Origin: Sphingomonadaceae bacterium | Lineage (GTDB): Bacteria; Pseudomonadota; Alphaproteobacteria; Sphingomonadales; Sphingomonadaceae | Assembly (NCBI GenBank): GCA_029268145.1 | Contig: JAJUHA010000002.1 | Span: forward strand, 141,806-205,805 | DNA length: 64,000 nucleotides | Direction of reading: 5' to 3' | In this document: positions 26,027 to 34,563 of the stretch, in pieces | Position numbering within the stretch: position 1 is the stretch's first letter | Layout of the letters: the number at the start of each line of letters is the position of its first letter | Made by a program: the position numbers and the translations under genes | Notes under the pieces: model-generated | Told to the model about the DNA's origin: nothing | The model's database searches: none | The model's input: the letters and a program-made list of their open reading frames with translations, nothing else

Positions 26027-26908
26027 ATGACGATGCTGGGGCACGAGGAGCCGTGGGCGGAATTCCTGGCGGCGGAAGCGGCCGGAAGGCTCCACCATGC
26101 CTGGCTGCTGGCGGGCCCCCGCGGCATCGGCAAGCGCAGCTTCGCCAACGCGGTGGCGCAGCGCCTGCTCGGGCAGGGGTCGGCGGCCTCGCTGGTCGCC
26201 TCCGGCGCGCACCCCGACCTGCGGGTGCTGGCCCCCGATCCCGACAGGCCGGCAAGCGGGATCGGGATCGATGCCGTCCGCAGCCTCTCCACCCTGCTGC
26301 GCAGCCATGCCGCCATGGGCGGCCGCAGGGTGGTCATCATCGACGCTGCCGACGACCTCAACGTCAACGCGGCCAATGCGCTCCTCAAGGGCCTGGAGGA
26401 GCCGGGCAGCGGGCTCCTGTTCCTCCTCGTCGCCCACGCGCCGGGCCGGCTGCCGGCGACCATCCGGTCGCGCTGCCGGACTCTGCGCTTCCGGCCGCTC
26501 GGCGAGGCCGGGATGGAGAGCTTCCTGGCCGACCGCGCACCGGAGCTTTCGCCGCGCGAGCGGGCGCGCATCGCAGCGCTTGCCGGAGGCGCCCCCGGCG
26601 AGGCGCTCCGCCTGCTGGAGGCCGGGGCCGGCGCGATCCTGTCCGGCCTCGAGACCGAGACGCCCGAGCAGTTCGCCGAGCGGCTGGGCGGCCGGGGCCC
26701 GAGCGATGGCTACGCCCTCTTGTGCGCGCTTGCGCCGCGGCTCGCCGCGCGCGCCGCAAGGGAAAGGCCGAGCGCCGAACGGCTCGAGACCTTCGCTGCC
26801 GTGGCGGCGCTGGCGCGCGATGCGCTGCGCCCCGGCGAGGACAGGGTGCAGATGGCGCACGCGCTCGCCATGCGCCTGCAGCCGCAACTCCGCGAGGCAC
26901 GCGCATGA
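26027..26908 (+). CDS. holB: DNA polymerase III delta-prime subunit
   Basis: HolB is the stator of the clamp loader that places the beta clamp on DNA. The 293-residue product has LHHAWLLAGPRGIGKRSFAN (P-loop remnant), DLRVLAPDPDRPASGIGID, and RVVIIDAADDLNVNAANALL with KGLEEPGSGLLFLLVAHAPG, the AAA+ Walker-B and sensor region. RLPATIRSRCRTLRFRPL is the SRC (arginine-finger) motif. The ATG at 26027 is chosen because AGGTGA lies 5 bases before it. The zinc-binding cysteines of gamma/tau are absent, as in delta-prime. Its stop overlaps the metG start by ATGA. In most bacteria tmk-holB or holB-metG-tatD are linked; tatD here is separated by a reverse-strand exchanger gene. Confidence 0.93.
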   Translation: MTMLGHEEPWAEFLAAEAAGRLHHAWLLAGPRGIGKRSFANAVAQRLLGQGSAASLVASGAHPDLRVLAPDPDRPASGIGIDAVRSLSTLLRSHAAMGGRRVVIIDAADDLNVNAANALLKGLEEPGSGLLFLLVAHAPGRLPATIRSRCRTLRFRPLGEAGMESFLADRAPELSPRERARIAALAGGAPGEALRLLEAGAGAILSGLETETPEQFAERLGGRGPSDGYALLCALAPRLAARAARERPSAERLETFAAVAALARDALRPGEDRVQMAHALAMRLQPQLREARA

Positions 26909-28452
26909 GCCGCTACTATGTGACGACCGCGATCAACTATCCCAACGGCGCCCCGCACATCGGCCATGCCTATGAGGCGGTCGCCACCGACTGGCTCGCC
27001 CGCTTCGCCCGGCTCGACGGTCGCGACGTCCGGTTCCTGACGGGAACCGACGAGCATGGGCTGAAGATCGCCCAGGCGGCGCGGGCCGCGGGGCTCACGC
27101 CGCGCGCCTATGTCGACGGGATGGTCGCGCGGTTCGTCGCCATGGCCGACGCGCTCGCCATCTCCCGGGACCGGTTCATCCGGACCACCGACCCCGACCA
27201 TGCCCGTGCCTGCCAGGCGCTCTGGCAGCGGATGGCCGACGCGGGCGACCTCTATCTCGACCGCTACGCCGGCTGGTACTCGGTGAGGGACGAGGCCTTC
27301 TACGCCGAGGAGGAGACCACCGTCCTCGCCGACGGAACGCGGGTGGGCCCCACGGGCACGCCCGTCGCCTGGGTGGAGGAGGAGAGCTGGTTCTTCCGCC
27401 TCTCCCGCTTCACGAGGCCGCTCCTCGATCTCTATGCACGCCAGCCGGACTTCGTGCAGCCCGCAAGCCGTCTCAACGAGATGCGGGCGTTCGTCGAGAG
27501 GGGGTTGAAGGATCTCTCGGTCAGCCGGACCAGCTTCGACTGGGGCATTCCCGTGCCCGGCTCGCCCGGCCATGTCATGTATGTCTGGGTTGACGCGCTC
27601 GCCAACTATCTGACCGGCGCGGGCTTCCCCGAACCCGGCTGCGCGCGCTGGTGGCCGGCCGACCTGCACGTGATCGGGAAGGACGTGGTCCGGTTCCACG
27701 CGGTCTACTGGCCGGCCTTCCTCATGTCGGCCGGGCTGCCGCTCCCGGCCCGGGTGTTCGGCCACGGCTTCATCCTCAACCGCGGCGAGAAGATGTCGAA
27801 GTCGGCCGGCAATGTCGTCGAGCCGGTGGCCCTTGCCGCGCGCTACGGGGTGGACCCGTTCCGCTACTTCCTGCTTCGCGCCATCGCCTTCGGCCAGGAC
27901 GGCGAGTGGAGCCACGAGGCGATCGCCGCCCGGCTGAACGCGGATCTCGCCAACGATCTCGGCAATCTCGCCCAGCGGACGCTGGCGATGATCGCGAAGG
28001 CCGGCGGCCGCGTGCCGGCACGAGGGGAGGGCGGGGAGGCCGAGGCCCGCCTTCTCGCGCAGGCTGATGCGCTCCCCGCCGCCTGCCGCGAGGCGCATGC
28101 GGCGGTCCGCCCCGACCTTGCGCTCGATGCCATCTTCGCCGTCGTGGCCGCGACCAACCTCTACCTCTCCGAGCGCGCGCCCTGGAGCCTGCGGAAGTCC
28201 GATCCGGCCGCGGCCGATACCGTGCTCTGGCACGCAGCAGAGGTGATCCGCCGGGTCGCCATCCTCCTGCAGCCGGCGATGCCCGAGCGCATGGCCCGCC
28301 TCCTCGACTTTCTTGCCGTGCCCGCCGAGTGCCGGGATTTCGGGTTCCTCGACCGGGCGCTCGAAGGCGGAACCGCGCTGCCGCCGCCCGCGGGCCTGTT
28401 CCCCCGGGTGGAGCCGGATCAGCCCGAGCGGGTCACGAGCCAGACCGTGTAG
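26905..28452 (+). CDS. metG: Methionyl-tRNA synthetase
   Basis: MetRS charges tRNA-Met. The 515-residue product starts MSRYYVTTAINYPNGAPHIG, carrying the HIGH-type signature (HIGH at residues 18-21). FLTGTDEHGLKIAQAA follows, and EKMSKSAGNVVEP gives the KMSKS loop near residue 296. It is the short alphaproteobacterial form, without the C-terminal tRNA-binding domain. The open frame reaches far upstream through holB, but the ATG overlapping the holB stop (26905-26908) is the family start. The last 34 bases overlap the end of the opposite-strand exchanger gene. Confidence 0.98.
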   Translation: MSRYYVTTAINYPNGAPHIGHAYEAVATDWLARFARLDGRDVRFLTGTDEHGLKIAQAARAAGLTPRAYVDGMVARFVAMADALAISRDRFIRTTDPDHARACQALWQRMADAGDLYLDRYAGWYSVRDEAFYAEEETTVLADGTRVGPTGTPVAWVEEESWFFRLSRFTRPLLDLYARQPDFVQPASRLNEMRAFVERGLKDLSVSRTSFDWGIPVPGSPGHVMYVWVDALANYLTGAGFPEPGCARWWPADLHVIGKDVVRFHAVYWPAFLMSAGLPLPARVFGHGFILNRGEKMSKSAGNVVEPVALAARYGVDPFRYFLLRAIAFGQDGEWSHEAIAARLNADLANDLGNLAQRTLAMIAKAGGRVPARGEGGEAEARLLAQADALPAACREAHAAVRPDLALDAIFAVVAATNLYLSERAPWSLRKSDPAAADTVLWHAAEVIRRVAILLQPAMPERMARLLDFLAVPAECRDFGFLDRALEGGTALPPPAGLFPRVEPDQPERVTSQTV

Positions 28453-29426
28453 GCCACGTAGGCCGCCAGCATCAGGGCTCCTTCCCAGCGCACCACCTTC
28501 CGGTCCAGCGCCAGAAGGAAGAGGAGGACGGCCGAACCGATCAGGACGAGAAGGTCGGTGCCGAGCATCTCCGGCGGGAAGGCCGTGGGCGCAATCAGGC
28601 CGACCAGGCCGCCGGTCCCGAGGATGTTGTAGATGTTGGAGCCGAGGACATTGCCGACGGCAATGTCGCTCTGCCGGCGGATCGCCGCGACGACCGAGGT
28701 CACGAATTCGGGCAGTGATGTCCCGACGGCCACGATGGTGAGACCGATGACCGATTCGCTGAGGCCGAGCGCGCGGGCAAGCGCGATGGCAGCCTCGACC
28801 AGGATCCGGCCGCCGAGGATGATGATGGCAAGCCCGCCGAAGGCCATGAGCGCAGGCAGCAGCCAGCCGAGAAGCCCCGGCGCCACGCGGTCGCGCGGGC
28901 GCAGCGCGGGATCGAGCTGTTCGGCAGCCTCGCCCTTGTCGAAGGCGGCGGTGTGTCCGGCGGCTGCCACGCGGGCGACATTTCGTTCCTGCAGATAGGC
29001 ATGGACCACATATCCGACGAGCCCGAGGACGAAGACGATGCCGACGGCGCGGGACAGGCCGATGCTGTGGCCGGCGAGTGCCAGCAGGGCGGAGACCAGG
29101 ATGACGAGCGTGCCATCGCGCCTCAGCGCAGCCGACGACACGGAAAGGGGAAAGAGCAGGGCGGAAAGCCCGAGGATGAGGAGGACGTTGGCGATATTGG
29201 AGCCGACGATGTTGCCGATCGCGATTCCGGGCGAGCCCATGCGGGCGGCCTCGACCGACATGACGAGCTCGGGTGTCGACGTGCCGAAGCCGACAAGCGT
29301 CAGACCGATGAGGAGCGGCGAGACTCCGAGCCGCTCGGCGATCCGGACGCTTCCGCGCACGAGAAGCTCGCCGCCGACGACGAGCAGGACAAGGCCTCCG
29401 GCCAGCGAAACGAGGGTGGCAAGCAT
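28419..29426 (-). CDS. Calcium/sodium antiporter, YrbG/CaxA-like
   Basis: This is a CaCA-superfamily cation exchanger of about 335 residues from the ATG at 29426. Two homologous halves each carry the ion-site motif: GFGTSTPELVMSVEAARM in the first and AVGTSLPEFVTSVVAAIR in the second. Each is followed by GNIVGSNIANVLLILG or GNVLGSNIYNILGTGG. About ten membrane helices are visible. Between the halves is a charged loop (about residues 140-170). Transport of calcium or sodium is inferred from the family. The gene lies in reverse orientation between metG and tatD, which are usually adjacent, so it is an insertion in that order. Confidence 0.93.
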   Translation of the reverse strand: MLATLVSLAGGLVLLVVGGELLVRGSVRIAERLGVSPLLIGLTLVGFGTSTPELVMSVEAARMGSPGIAIGNIVGSNIANVLLILGLSALLFPLSVSSAALRRDGTLVILVSALLALAGHSIGLSRAVGIVFVLGLVGYVVHAYLQERNVARVAAAGHTAAFDKGEAAEQLDPALRPRDRVAPGLLGWLLPALMAFGGLAIIILGGRILVEAAIALARALGLSESVIGLTIVAVGTSLPEFVTSVVAAIRRQSDIAVGNVLGSNIYNILGTGGLVGLIAPTAFPPEMLGTDLLVLIGSAVLLFLLALDRKVVRWEGALMLAAYVAYTVWLVTRSG

Positions 29427-29525
29427 CGCGCGGCGCGCTTGCCACGGAGAGGGCCGGTTGCAAGCGAAATCGGACCGCGCCGGTGGGCGATTGCACGAAG
29501 CGCCCGGCTGCTCCACATGGCGGCC

Positions 29526-30314
29526 ATGCTGATCGACAGCCACTGCCACTTGAACTACCCCGGCCTTGTCGAGGACGAGGCAGGCGTGGTCGCCCGGGCC
29601 CGCGCTGCCGGGGTGACGGCGATGATCTCGATCTCGACGCGCGCGGCCGAATGGGCGGACGTGATCGCGGGCGCCGAGCGCCACCCGGACGTGTTCGCGA
29701 CCGTCGGAATCCACCCGCACGAGGCCGACCAGCATCCCGACACCGACACCGACCGGCTGGTCGCGGCGGCGGCCCACCCGCGCGTGGTCGGGATCGGCGA
29801 GACAGGCCTCGACTATCATTACGACAGGTCCGATCGGGCACGGCAGCGGGAGCTGTTCCGCGCCCATGTCGCCGCCGCGCGCGCCACCGGGCTTCCGCTC
29901 GTCGTCCACACGAGGGACGCCGAGGCGGACACGGTGGCGATCCTCGAGGAGGAGACGGGGAAGGGGGCCTTCCCCTTCCTCCTCCACTGCTTCACCGGGT
30001 CGGCGTGGCTAGCCGGCCGGGCGCTTGCGCTGGGCGGCTGCATCTCGCTGTCCGGGATCGTCACCTTCCGCTCGGCGAGCGCCCTCCAGGACGTCGCCCG
30101 CGCCCTTCCGGCCGACCGGCTGCTGGTCGAGACCGACGCGCCCTTCCTCGCCCCGGTGCCCTTCCGGGGCAAGGTGTGCGAGCCGGCGCATGTCGCGACC
30201 ACGGCGACCTTCCTTGCCGGCCTGCGCGGCGAGGATCCCTCCCGCCTCATGGAAGGGACGGCCCGCAACACCCTTTCCCTCTTTCGGAAGATGGGCGCGT
30301 CGTGCGGGTCGTGA
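29526..30314 (+). CDS. tatD: TatD-family metal-dependent hydrolase
   Basis: This is a TIM-barrel hydrolase of the amidohydrolase superfamily; TatD proteins are 3'-5' exo-DNases. The 262-residue product starts MLIDSHCHLNYPGL (metal ligands His-x-His). It continues FATVGIHPHEADQHPD, VGIGETGLDYHYDRS, PLVVHTRDAEADTVAIL and FLLHCFTGSAWLAGR, and closes with LLVETDAPFLAPVPFRGKV. An in-frame ATG nine bases upstream is also possible. The stop overlaps the start of the MBL hydrolase gene, so they are probably expressed together. The link to metG and holB supports housekeeping DNA-related duty. Confidence 0.95.
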   Translation: MLIDSHCHLNYPGLVEDEAGVVARARAAGVTAMISISTRAAEWADVIAGAERHPDVFATVGIHPHEADQHPDTDTDRLVAAAAHPRVVGIGETGLDYHYDRSDRARQRELFRAHVAAARATGLPLVVHTRDAEADTVAILEEETGKGAFPFLLHCFTGSAWLAGRALALGGCISLSGIVTFRSASALQDVARALPADRLLVETDAPFLAPVPFRGKVCEPAHVATTATFLAGLRGEDPSRLMEGTARNTLSLFRKMGASCGS

Positions 30315-31069
30315 TGCTCGGCTGCGGGACGTCTTCGGGCGTTCCCCGGATCGGCGGCAACTGGGGGGCCTGCGACCCGGCCAACCCGCGGAACCGGCGC
30401 CGCCGCGTCTCGATCCTCGTCACGCACGATGACCAGCGCATCCTCGTCGACACCAGCCCCGATCTGCGCGAGCAGCTGCTCGACGCCGGCGTCGCGCGGC
30501 TGTCCGCCGTCTTCTACAGCCACGACCATGCCGACCACAGCCATGGCATCGACGATCTGCGGGGCGTCTTTCATGCCCAGCGCCAGCGGGTGGACTGCTA
30601 CATGGACCCCGCCACCATGGCGACGCTCACCCGTCGGTTCGACTATGTGTTCCACGGTCACGACGGCTATCCGGCCTGCGCGCGGGCACTGCCGATGGAG
30701 GCAGAGCACCGGTTCGGGGACCTCCTCGTCCGGCCGTTCCGACAGATCCACGGGCCCATCGAGAGCCGGGGATTCCGCTTCGAGGCGGGTGGCAGGGCGA
30801 TCGCCTATTCGACGGATCTTTCGGCGATTCCCGAGGAGAGCTGGCCCTTGCTCGAGGGTCTCGACCTCTGGATCGTCGATGCGCTGCGGCGCGAGCCGCA
30901 CCCGACCCACAGCCATCTCGCGCGGACGCTCGCGTGGATCGCCCGTGCCCGACCGAAGGCGGCCTGGCTCACCCACATGGACCAGTCGATGGACCATGAC
31001 ACGCTCCTGTCCGAGCTTCCCGAAACGGTCTCGCCGGGCTTCGACGGGCGCGTGTGGGACGCGCACTGA
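30302..31069 (+). CDS. MBL-fold metallohydrolase, PhnP-like
   Basis: This is a metallo-beta-lactamase-fold hydrolase, 255 residues from a GTG at 30302 (VRVVMLGCGTSSGVPRIGG). The dinuclear metal site is FYSHDHADHSHGIDDLRG, with further ligands in RQIHGPIESRGFRFEAGG, AYSTDLSAIPEES and AWLTHMDQSMDHDTL. The closest characterised relatives are PhnP and RNase Z-like phosphodiesterases; the natural substrate is not known in most bacteria. An ATG at 30314 would shorten the protein by four residues. The gene overlaps tatD and the next small gene, in the common metG-tatD-MBL order. Confidence 0.9.
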   Translation: MRVVMLGCGTSSGVPRIGGNWGACDPANPRNRRRRVSILVTHDDQRILVDTSPDLREQLLDAGVARLSAVFYSHDHADHSHGIDDLRGVFHAQRQRVDCYMDPATMATLTRRFDYVFHGHDGYPACARALPMEAEHRFGDLLVRPFRQIHGPIESRGFRFEAGGRAIAYSTDLSAIPEESWPLLEGLDLWIVDALRREPHPTHSHLARTLAWIARARPKAAWLTHMDQSMDHDTLLSELPETVSPGFDGRVWDAH

Positions 31070-31236
31070 TGGCGCTCCCGCTCGTCTCGCTTCTTCTCGC
31101 GCTTCTGCTCCTGCTCGCCTTCAGTCGCGGCATCCTCGTCCGGCTCGGCTTCGGGCGGTCGCTCCGGCTGCTGCTGCTTTGGGGCGTGATCCTTGCCGGC
31201 GGGGCGCTGACGGTGCGCCTCCTTGGCCTCGCCTGA
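31069..31236 (+). CDS. Small hydrophobic membrane protein
   Basis: This 55-residue protein starts with an ATG that overlaps the stop of the MBL hydrolase gene (TGATG). It has two predicted membrane helices: MALPLVSLLLALLLLLAFSR, and LLLLWGVILAGGALTVRLLG, separated by a short basic turn (RGILVRLGFGRSLR). There is no recognisable domain. The tight overlap and the clean hydrophobic profile support a real gene; its role is unknown. Confidence 0.55.
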   Translation: MALPLVSLLLALLLLLAFSRGILVRLGFGRSLRLLLLWGVILAGGALTVRLLGLA

Positions 31237-31243
31237 GCGATAC

Positions 31244-31272
31244 TTGACATAATACAGATTATCAGACTTGCT
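31244..31272. promoter_or_regulatory. AT-rich control element upstream of the antiporter gene
   Basis: In otherwise GC-rich DNA, 31244-31266 is AT-rich. It contains TTGACA (31244-31249) and an exact inverted repeat ATAAT-ACAG-ATTAT (31249-31262). The TTGACA could be a -35 box, but no good -10 lies 16-18 bases downstream. The inverted repeat has the form of a dimeric regulator site. It sits just after the small membrane gene and about 90 bases before the antiporter start. Confidence 0.4.
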
Positions 31273-31349
31273 GATGGGTGGGCGGCCGGCTCGCCCTTCC
31301 CGCAGCGACCGGGGTGACAGCCGCCAGCCGCTTCCCCATAAGGCATGCC

Positions 31350-32552
31350 GTGGCCGACCATATGCTCATCGACATGCTCGTCGTGGCCACCGTGCTTGCC
31401 TTCCTGCTCGGCCTCCTCGCCCAGCGCCTGAGGCTCCCGCCACTCGTCGGCTACATGCTCGCCGGCGTGGCCGTCGGGCCCGCAACGCCCGGCTATGTCG
31501 GCGATCTCGGTCTCGCCCAGGAACTGGCGGAGATCGGCGTCATCCTCCTCATGTTCGGCGTGGGCCTCAAGATCTCGCTCGCCGATCTCTGGAGCACCCG
31601 CAGGGTCGCCCTGCCGGGGGCCATCGTCCAGATGGCAACCGCCACCATCCTCGGCCTCCTTGTCGGCCGTCACCTCCTCGGGTTCGGATCGAAGGAGTCC
31701 CTCGTCCTTGGCCTGTCCCTCTCGGTGGCCAGCACCGTCGTGCTGCTCCGGGCTCTCGAGGCCCGGCAGATGGTCGACAGCAGTGCCGGCCGGCTCGTCG
31801 TCGGCTGGCTCGTCGTGGAGGACATCGCGATCGTGCTCGCCATCGTCGCCCTGCCCGCCGTTGCGGCCACGCTCGACGCAAGCGGCCCCGTCGCGCGCGA
31901 TCTGGGTCCGACGCTTGGCCTCACCTTCCTCAAGATCGCGGCCTTCGTCGGCCTCATGATCCTCGTCGGGTCACGCGTCTTTCCCTGGCTCATCGTCAAG
32001 GTCGCCCACAGCCGCAGCCGCGAACTCCTCTCGCTCGGCTCGCTCGCGCTTTCGCTCGGCATGGCCTGGGTGGCCTATTCCGTCTTCGACGCCTCCTTCG
32101 CGCTCGGCGCCTTCCTCGCCGGGGTGGCGCTGAACGGCACGCGGCTTTCGGCCAGCGTGGCAGAGAATTCCCTGCCGCTGCGCGACACCTTCGCCGTCCT
32201 GTTCTTCGTGGCCGTCGGCATGCTCTTCGACTGGCGCATCCTCGTCGAGCGGCCCGGCAGCATCCTGCTGCTCGTCTCGATCATCGTCATCGGCAAGGGG
32301 CTGGCCGCCTTCGCCATCGCCCGCCTGCTGGGCACGTCCCGCCGGGATTCCTTCCATGCCGCCGCCGCGCTTGGCCAGATCGGCGAATTCTCCTTCGTGC
32401 TGGCGGGCATGGGCCGCGAACTCGGAATCCTCTCGGCCGAGGCCCATGGCCTGGTGCTTGCCTCCGCCCTCCTCTCGATCCTCGTCAACCCGCTGATGTT
32501 CCATCTCGCGGAGCGTGCCGCGGCGCGCGCCGGCGAAGCGGCGCCGGCATGA
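31350..32552 (+). CDS. CPA2-type cation:proton antiporter, KefB/YbaL-like
   Basis: This is a potassium or sodium/proton antiporter of the CPA2 (PF00999) family, 400 residues from a GTG at 31350 with AAGG six bases before it. About twelve membrane helices are present. LPPLVGYMLAGVAVGPATPG is the family opening. LAEIGVILLMFGVGLKISL, SVASTVVLLRALEARQ and SFALGAFLAGVALNGTRLS cover the transport core, and ALGQIGEFSFVLAGMGREL matches the conserved late motif. It has no TrkA-N/KTN regulatory domain, unlike full KefB/KefC. Regulation may instead come from the AT-rich site upstream. Its stop overlaps mazG by ATGA. Confidence 0.9.
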   Translation: MADHMLIDMLVVATVLAFLLGLLAQRLRLPPLVGYMLAGVAVGPATPGYVGDLGLAQELAEIGVILLMFGVGLKISLADLWSTRRVALPGAIVQMATATILGLLVGRHLLGFGSKESLVLGLSLSVASTVVLLRALEARQMVDSSAGRLVVGWLVVEDIAIVLAIVALPAVAATLDASGPVARDLGPTLGLTFLKIAAFVGLMILVGSRVFPWLIVKVAHSRSRELLSLGSLALSLGMAWVAYSVFDASFALGAFLAGVALNGTRLSASVAENSLPLRDTFAVLFFVAVGMLFDWRILVERPGSILLLVSIIVIGKGLAAFAIARLLGTSRRDSFHAAAALGQIGEFSFVLAGMGRELGILSAEAHGLVLASALLSILVNPLMFHLAERAAARAGEAAPA

Positions 32553-33328
32553 GCGCGCCCGCCGCAATCGACCGCCTGCTCGCCATCATGGCGCGGCTGC
32601 GCAGCCCCGGGGGCTGCCCGTGGGACCGCGCCCAGACCTTCGCTTCGATCGCCCCCTACACGGTCGAGGAGGCCTATGAGGTCGCCGACGCGATCGCCCG
32701 CAACGACATGGCCGACCTCCGCGACGAGCTTGGTGACCTGCTGCTCCAGGTCGTCTTCCATGCCCGCATGGCCGAGGAGGCTGGCCACTTCGCTTTCGCC
32801 GACGTGGTTGCGGCCATCTGCGCCAAGATGGAGCGGCGCCACCCCCATGTCTTCGGCGATGCGACCGCGGCCTCGCCGGAGGAGGTGGTGACCAGCTGGG
32901 AAGCCATCAAGGCAGCCGAGCGGCAGGGCGACTCCGCGCTCGACGGCGTGGCCCGCGCCCTTCCCGCCCTGCTGCGTGCGGACAAGCTGTCGCGGCGGGC
33001 AGCGCGCACCGGCTTCGACTGGCCGGATGCCGCGGCCGCGCGCGCCAAGCTCCTCGAGGAGATGGCGGAGCTCGACGCGGCACAGGACGAGGCCGCGCGC
33101 ACCGAGGAAGCCGGGGACCTGCTGTTCGCCGCGGCCAACTGGCTCCGGAAGCTGGGTGTCGAGCCGGAAGCCGCGCTGCGCGCCGCCTGCGACAAGTTCG
33201 AGCAGCGCTTCCGCGCCATCGAGCAGGCGCCGGGCTTTGCCGAGCTCGACCTCGCCGACAAGGAGAGGCTGTGGCAGGCCGCCAAGGCCGCCGGGGCCAC
33301 AAAGTCGGGCCGTCAGAGTGCGCGGTAG
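32549..33328 (+). CDS. mazG: Nucleoside triphosphate pyrophosphohydrolase MazG
   Basis: MazG hydrolyses (d)NTPs to monophosphates, cleaning the nucleotide pool and affecting ppGpp levels. The 259-residue product carries two MazG domains. The first has LRSPGGCPWDRAQTFASIAP, EEAYEVADAIARNDMADLRD and ELGDLLLQVVFHARMAEEAG, with the EExxE-x12-ExxD metal ligands. The second, more degenerate, includes KLLEEMAELDAAQDEAARTE. The ATG overlaps the antiporter stop. The 3' end overlaps that of hflX, on the opposite strand, by 16 bases. mazG next to hflX-hfq-ntrX is the usual alphaproteobacterial arrangement. Confidence 0.96.
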   Translation: MSAPAAIDRLLAIMARLRSPGGCPWDRAQTFASIAPYTVEEAYEVADAIARNDMADLRDELGDLLLQVVFHARMAEEAGHFAFADVVAAICAKMERRHPHVFGDATAASPEEVVTSWEAIKAAERQGDSALDGVARALPALLRADKLSRRAARTGFDWPDAAAARAKLLEEMAELDAAQDEAARTEEAGDLLFAAANWLRKLGVEPEAALRAACDKFEQRFRAIEQAPGFAELDLADKERLWQAAKAAGATKSGRQSAR

Positions 33329-34563
33329 CGGGCGCGGGCCGCTTCGCCGAGGCGAACGGTCAGCCTGACCATGCCGTCCTCCTCGGTCTCGGACAGAATC
33401 TCGGCATGGGCATGGAGCCAGGCCCGCCTCCGTCCGTCGGAAGGGTGGAGGGTCAGCGTCTCCGGAGCCCCACCATGAAGCAGCGCGCCGGCCATGGCGG
33501 CCACGAGCGCCTCCACCCCCTCCCCTGTCCTCGCCGAGACCAGCAGCTGCCCGCCCCGGCCGGCGAGTGCCTCGCGCTCGAGGGGATCGAGCAGGTCCGC
33601 CTTGTTCAGCACCTCGATCACCGGGACCTGGCCGTCGTCGAGCCCCAGCGAGCCGAGGATCGCCCGCACGTCCGCCGCCTGGGCCTCGCTGTCAGGGTGG
33701 GCGACGTCACGGACATGGACGATGAGGTCGGCCTCGGTCACCTCCTCGAGCGTGGCCCGGAAGGCGGCGACCAGCTCGGTCGGCAGGTCGGACACGAAGC
33801 CGACGGTATCGGACAGCACCGCGGCACCCGCGCCGGGCAGCCGGATCCGCCGGATGGTCGGGTCGAGCGTGGCGAACAGAAGATCCTCAGCTAGCACGCG
33901 CGAGCCCGTCAACCGATTGAACAGGGTGGACTTTCCGGCATTGGTGTAGCCGACGAGGGCGATCGCAGGTACCGGCGCCTTGCGCCGGCGGGCGCGGTGC
34001 AGGCCGCGGGTCCGGCGTACCTCCTCGAGCTCGCGGCGGATCCGCGCGATCCGGTCGCGCAGCAGCCTCCGGTCCGCCTCGATCTGGGTCTCGCCCGGCC
34101 CGCCCAGGAAGCCGAAGCCACCGCGCTGCCGCTCGAGGTGGGTCCAGGTGCGCACCAGCCGGCCCGCCTGATACTCGAGATGGGCAAGCTCGACCTGGAG
34201 CCGGCCCTCTGCGGTTGCCGCGCGTTCGCCGAAGATCTCGAGGATGAGGCTGGTGCGGTCGATCACCTTGGCGCCCAGCGCGGTCTCGAGATTCTTCTGC
34301 TGGACCGGGGTGATGCGCGAATCGATCACGACCACCTCGGCGCCATGGGCGGCAACCAGGCCGGCCAGCCGCTCGACCTGCCCCTTGCCGAGAAGAAGCC
34401 CGGGGCTCGGCGCGCGCAGGGGAAGGACGAGGGCCTCCCTGATGTCGAGGCGGATGGCGGCCGCAAGGCCACAGATCTCCTCCAGCCGCGCGGCCGACGA
34501 GCGGCCAGGCCCCGGCCGGCCGGCCTGTGCGCCGGCGGCCGGGCGCGCCGCGGCGGGATGCAC
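33313..34563 (-). CDS. hflX: GTPase HflX
   Basis: HflX is a ribosome-splitting GTPase that rescues stalled 70S ribosomes after heat stress. The N-terminal HflX domain includes PSPGLLLGKGQVERLAGLVA and DSRITPVQQKNLETAL. The linker GFGFLGGPGETQIEADRRLL precedes the G domain: GYTNAGKSTLFNRLTG (G1), ATLDPTIRRIRL (G2), LSDTVGFVSDLPTELV (G3) and NKAD (G4). From the GTG at 34563 the product is 416 residues. The frame stays open, with family-like residues (GFDADRGTSFGAPAIV) upstream of that GTG, yet has no ATG, GTG or TTG there, so the real start may be a rare codon. It follows hfq. Confidence 0.93.
   Translation of the reverse strand: MHPAAARPAAGAQAGRPGPGRSSAARLEEICGLAAAIRLDIREALVLPLRAPSPGLLLGKGQVERLAGLVAAHGAEVVVIDSRITPVQQKNLETALGAKVIDRTSLILEIFGERAATAEGRLQVELAHLEYQAGRLVRTWTHLERQRGGFGFLGGPGETQIEADRRLLRDRIARIRRELEEVRRTRGLHRARRRKAPVPAIALVGYTNAGKSTLFNRLTGSRVLAEDLLFATLDPTIRRIRLPGAGAAVLSDTVGFVSDLPTELVAAFRATLEEVTEADLIVHVRDVAHPDSEAQAADVRAILGSLGLDDGQVPVIEVLNKADLLDPLEREALAGRGGQLLVSARTGEGVEALVAAMAGALLHGGAPETLTLHPSDGRRRAWLHAHAEILSETEEDGMVRLTVRLGEAARARYRAL

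Noticed and set aside
31244..31272. TTGACA as the -35 box of a housekeeping promoter
   Set aside because: The hexamer 17 bases downstream (CTTGCT) is not a -10 box; only the AT-rich inverted repeat is kept as a feature.
32907..33302. Minus-strand frame inside mazG
   Set aside because: Arg/Ala-rich antisense frame without a ribosome site or motif.
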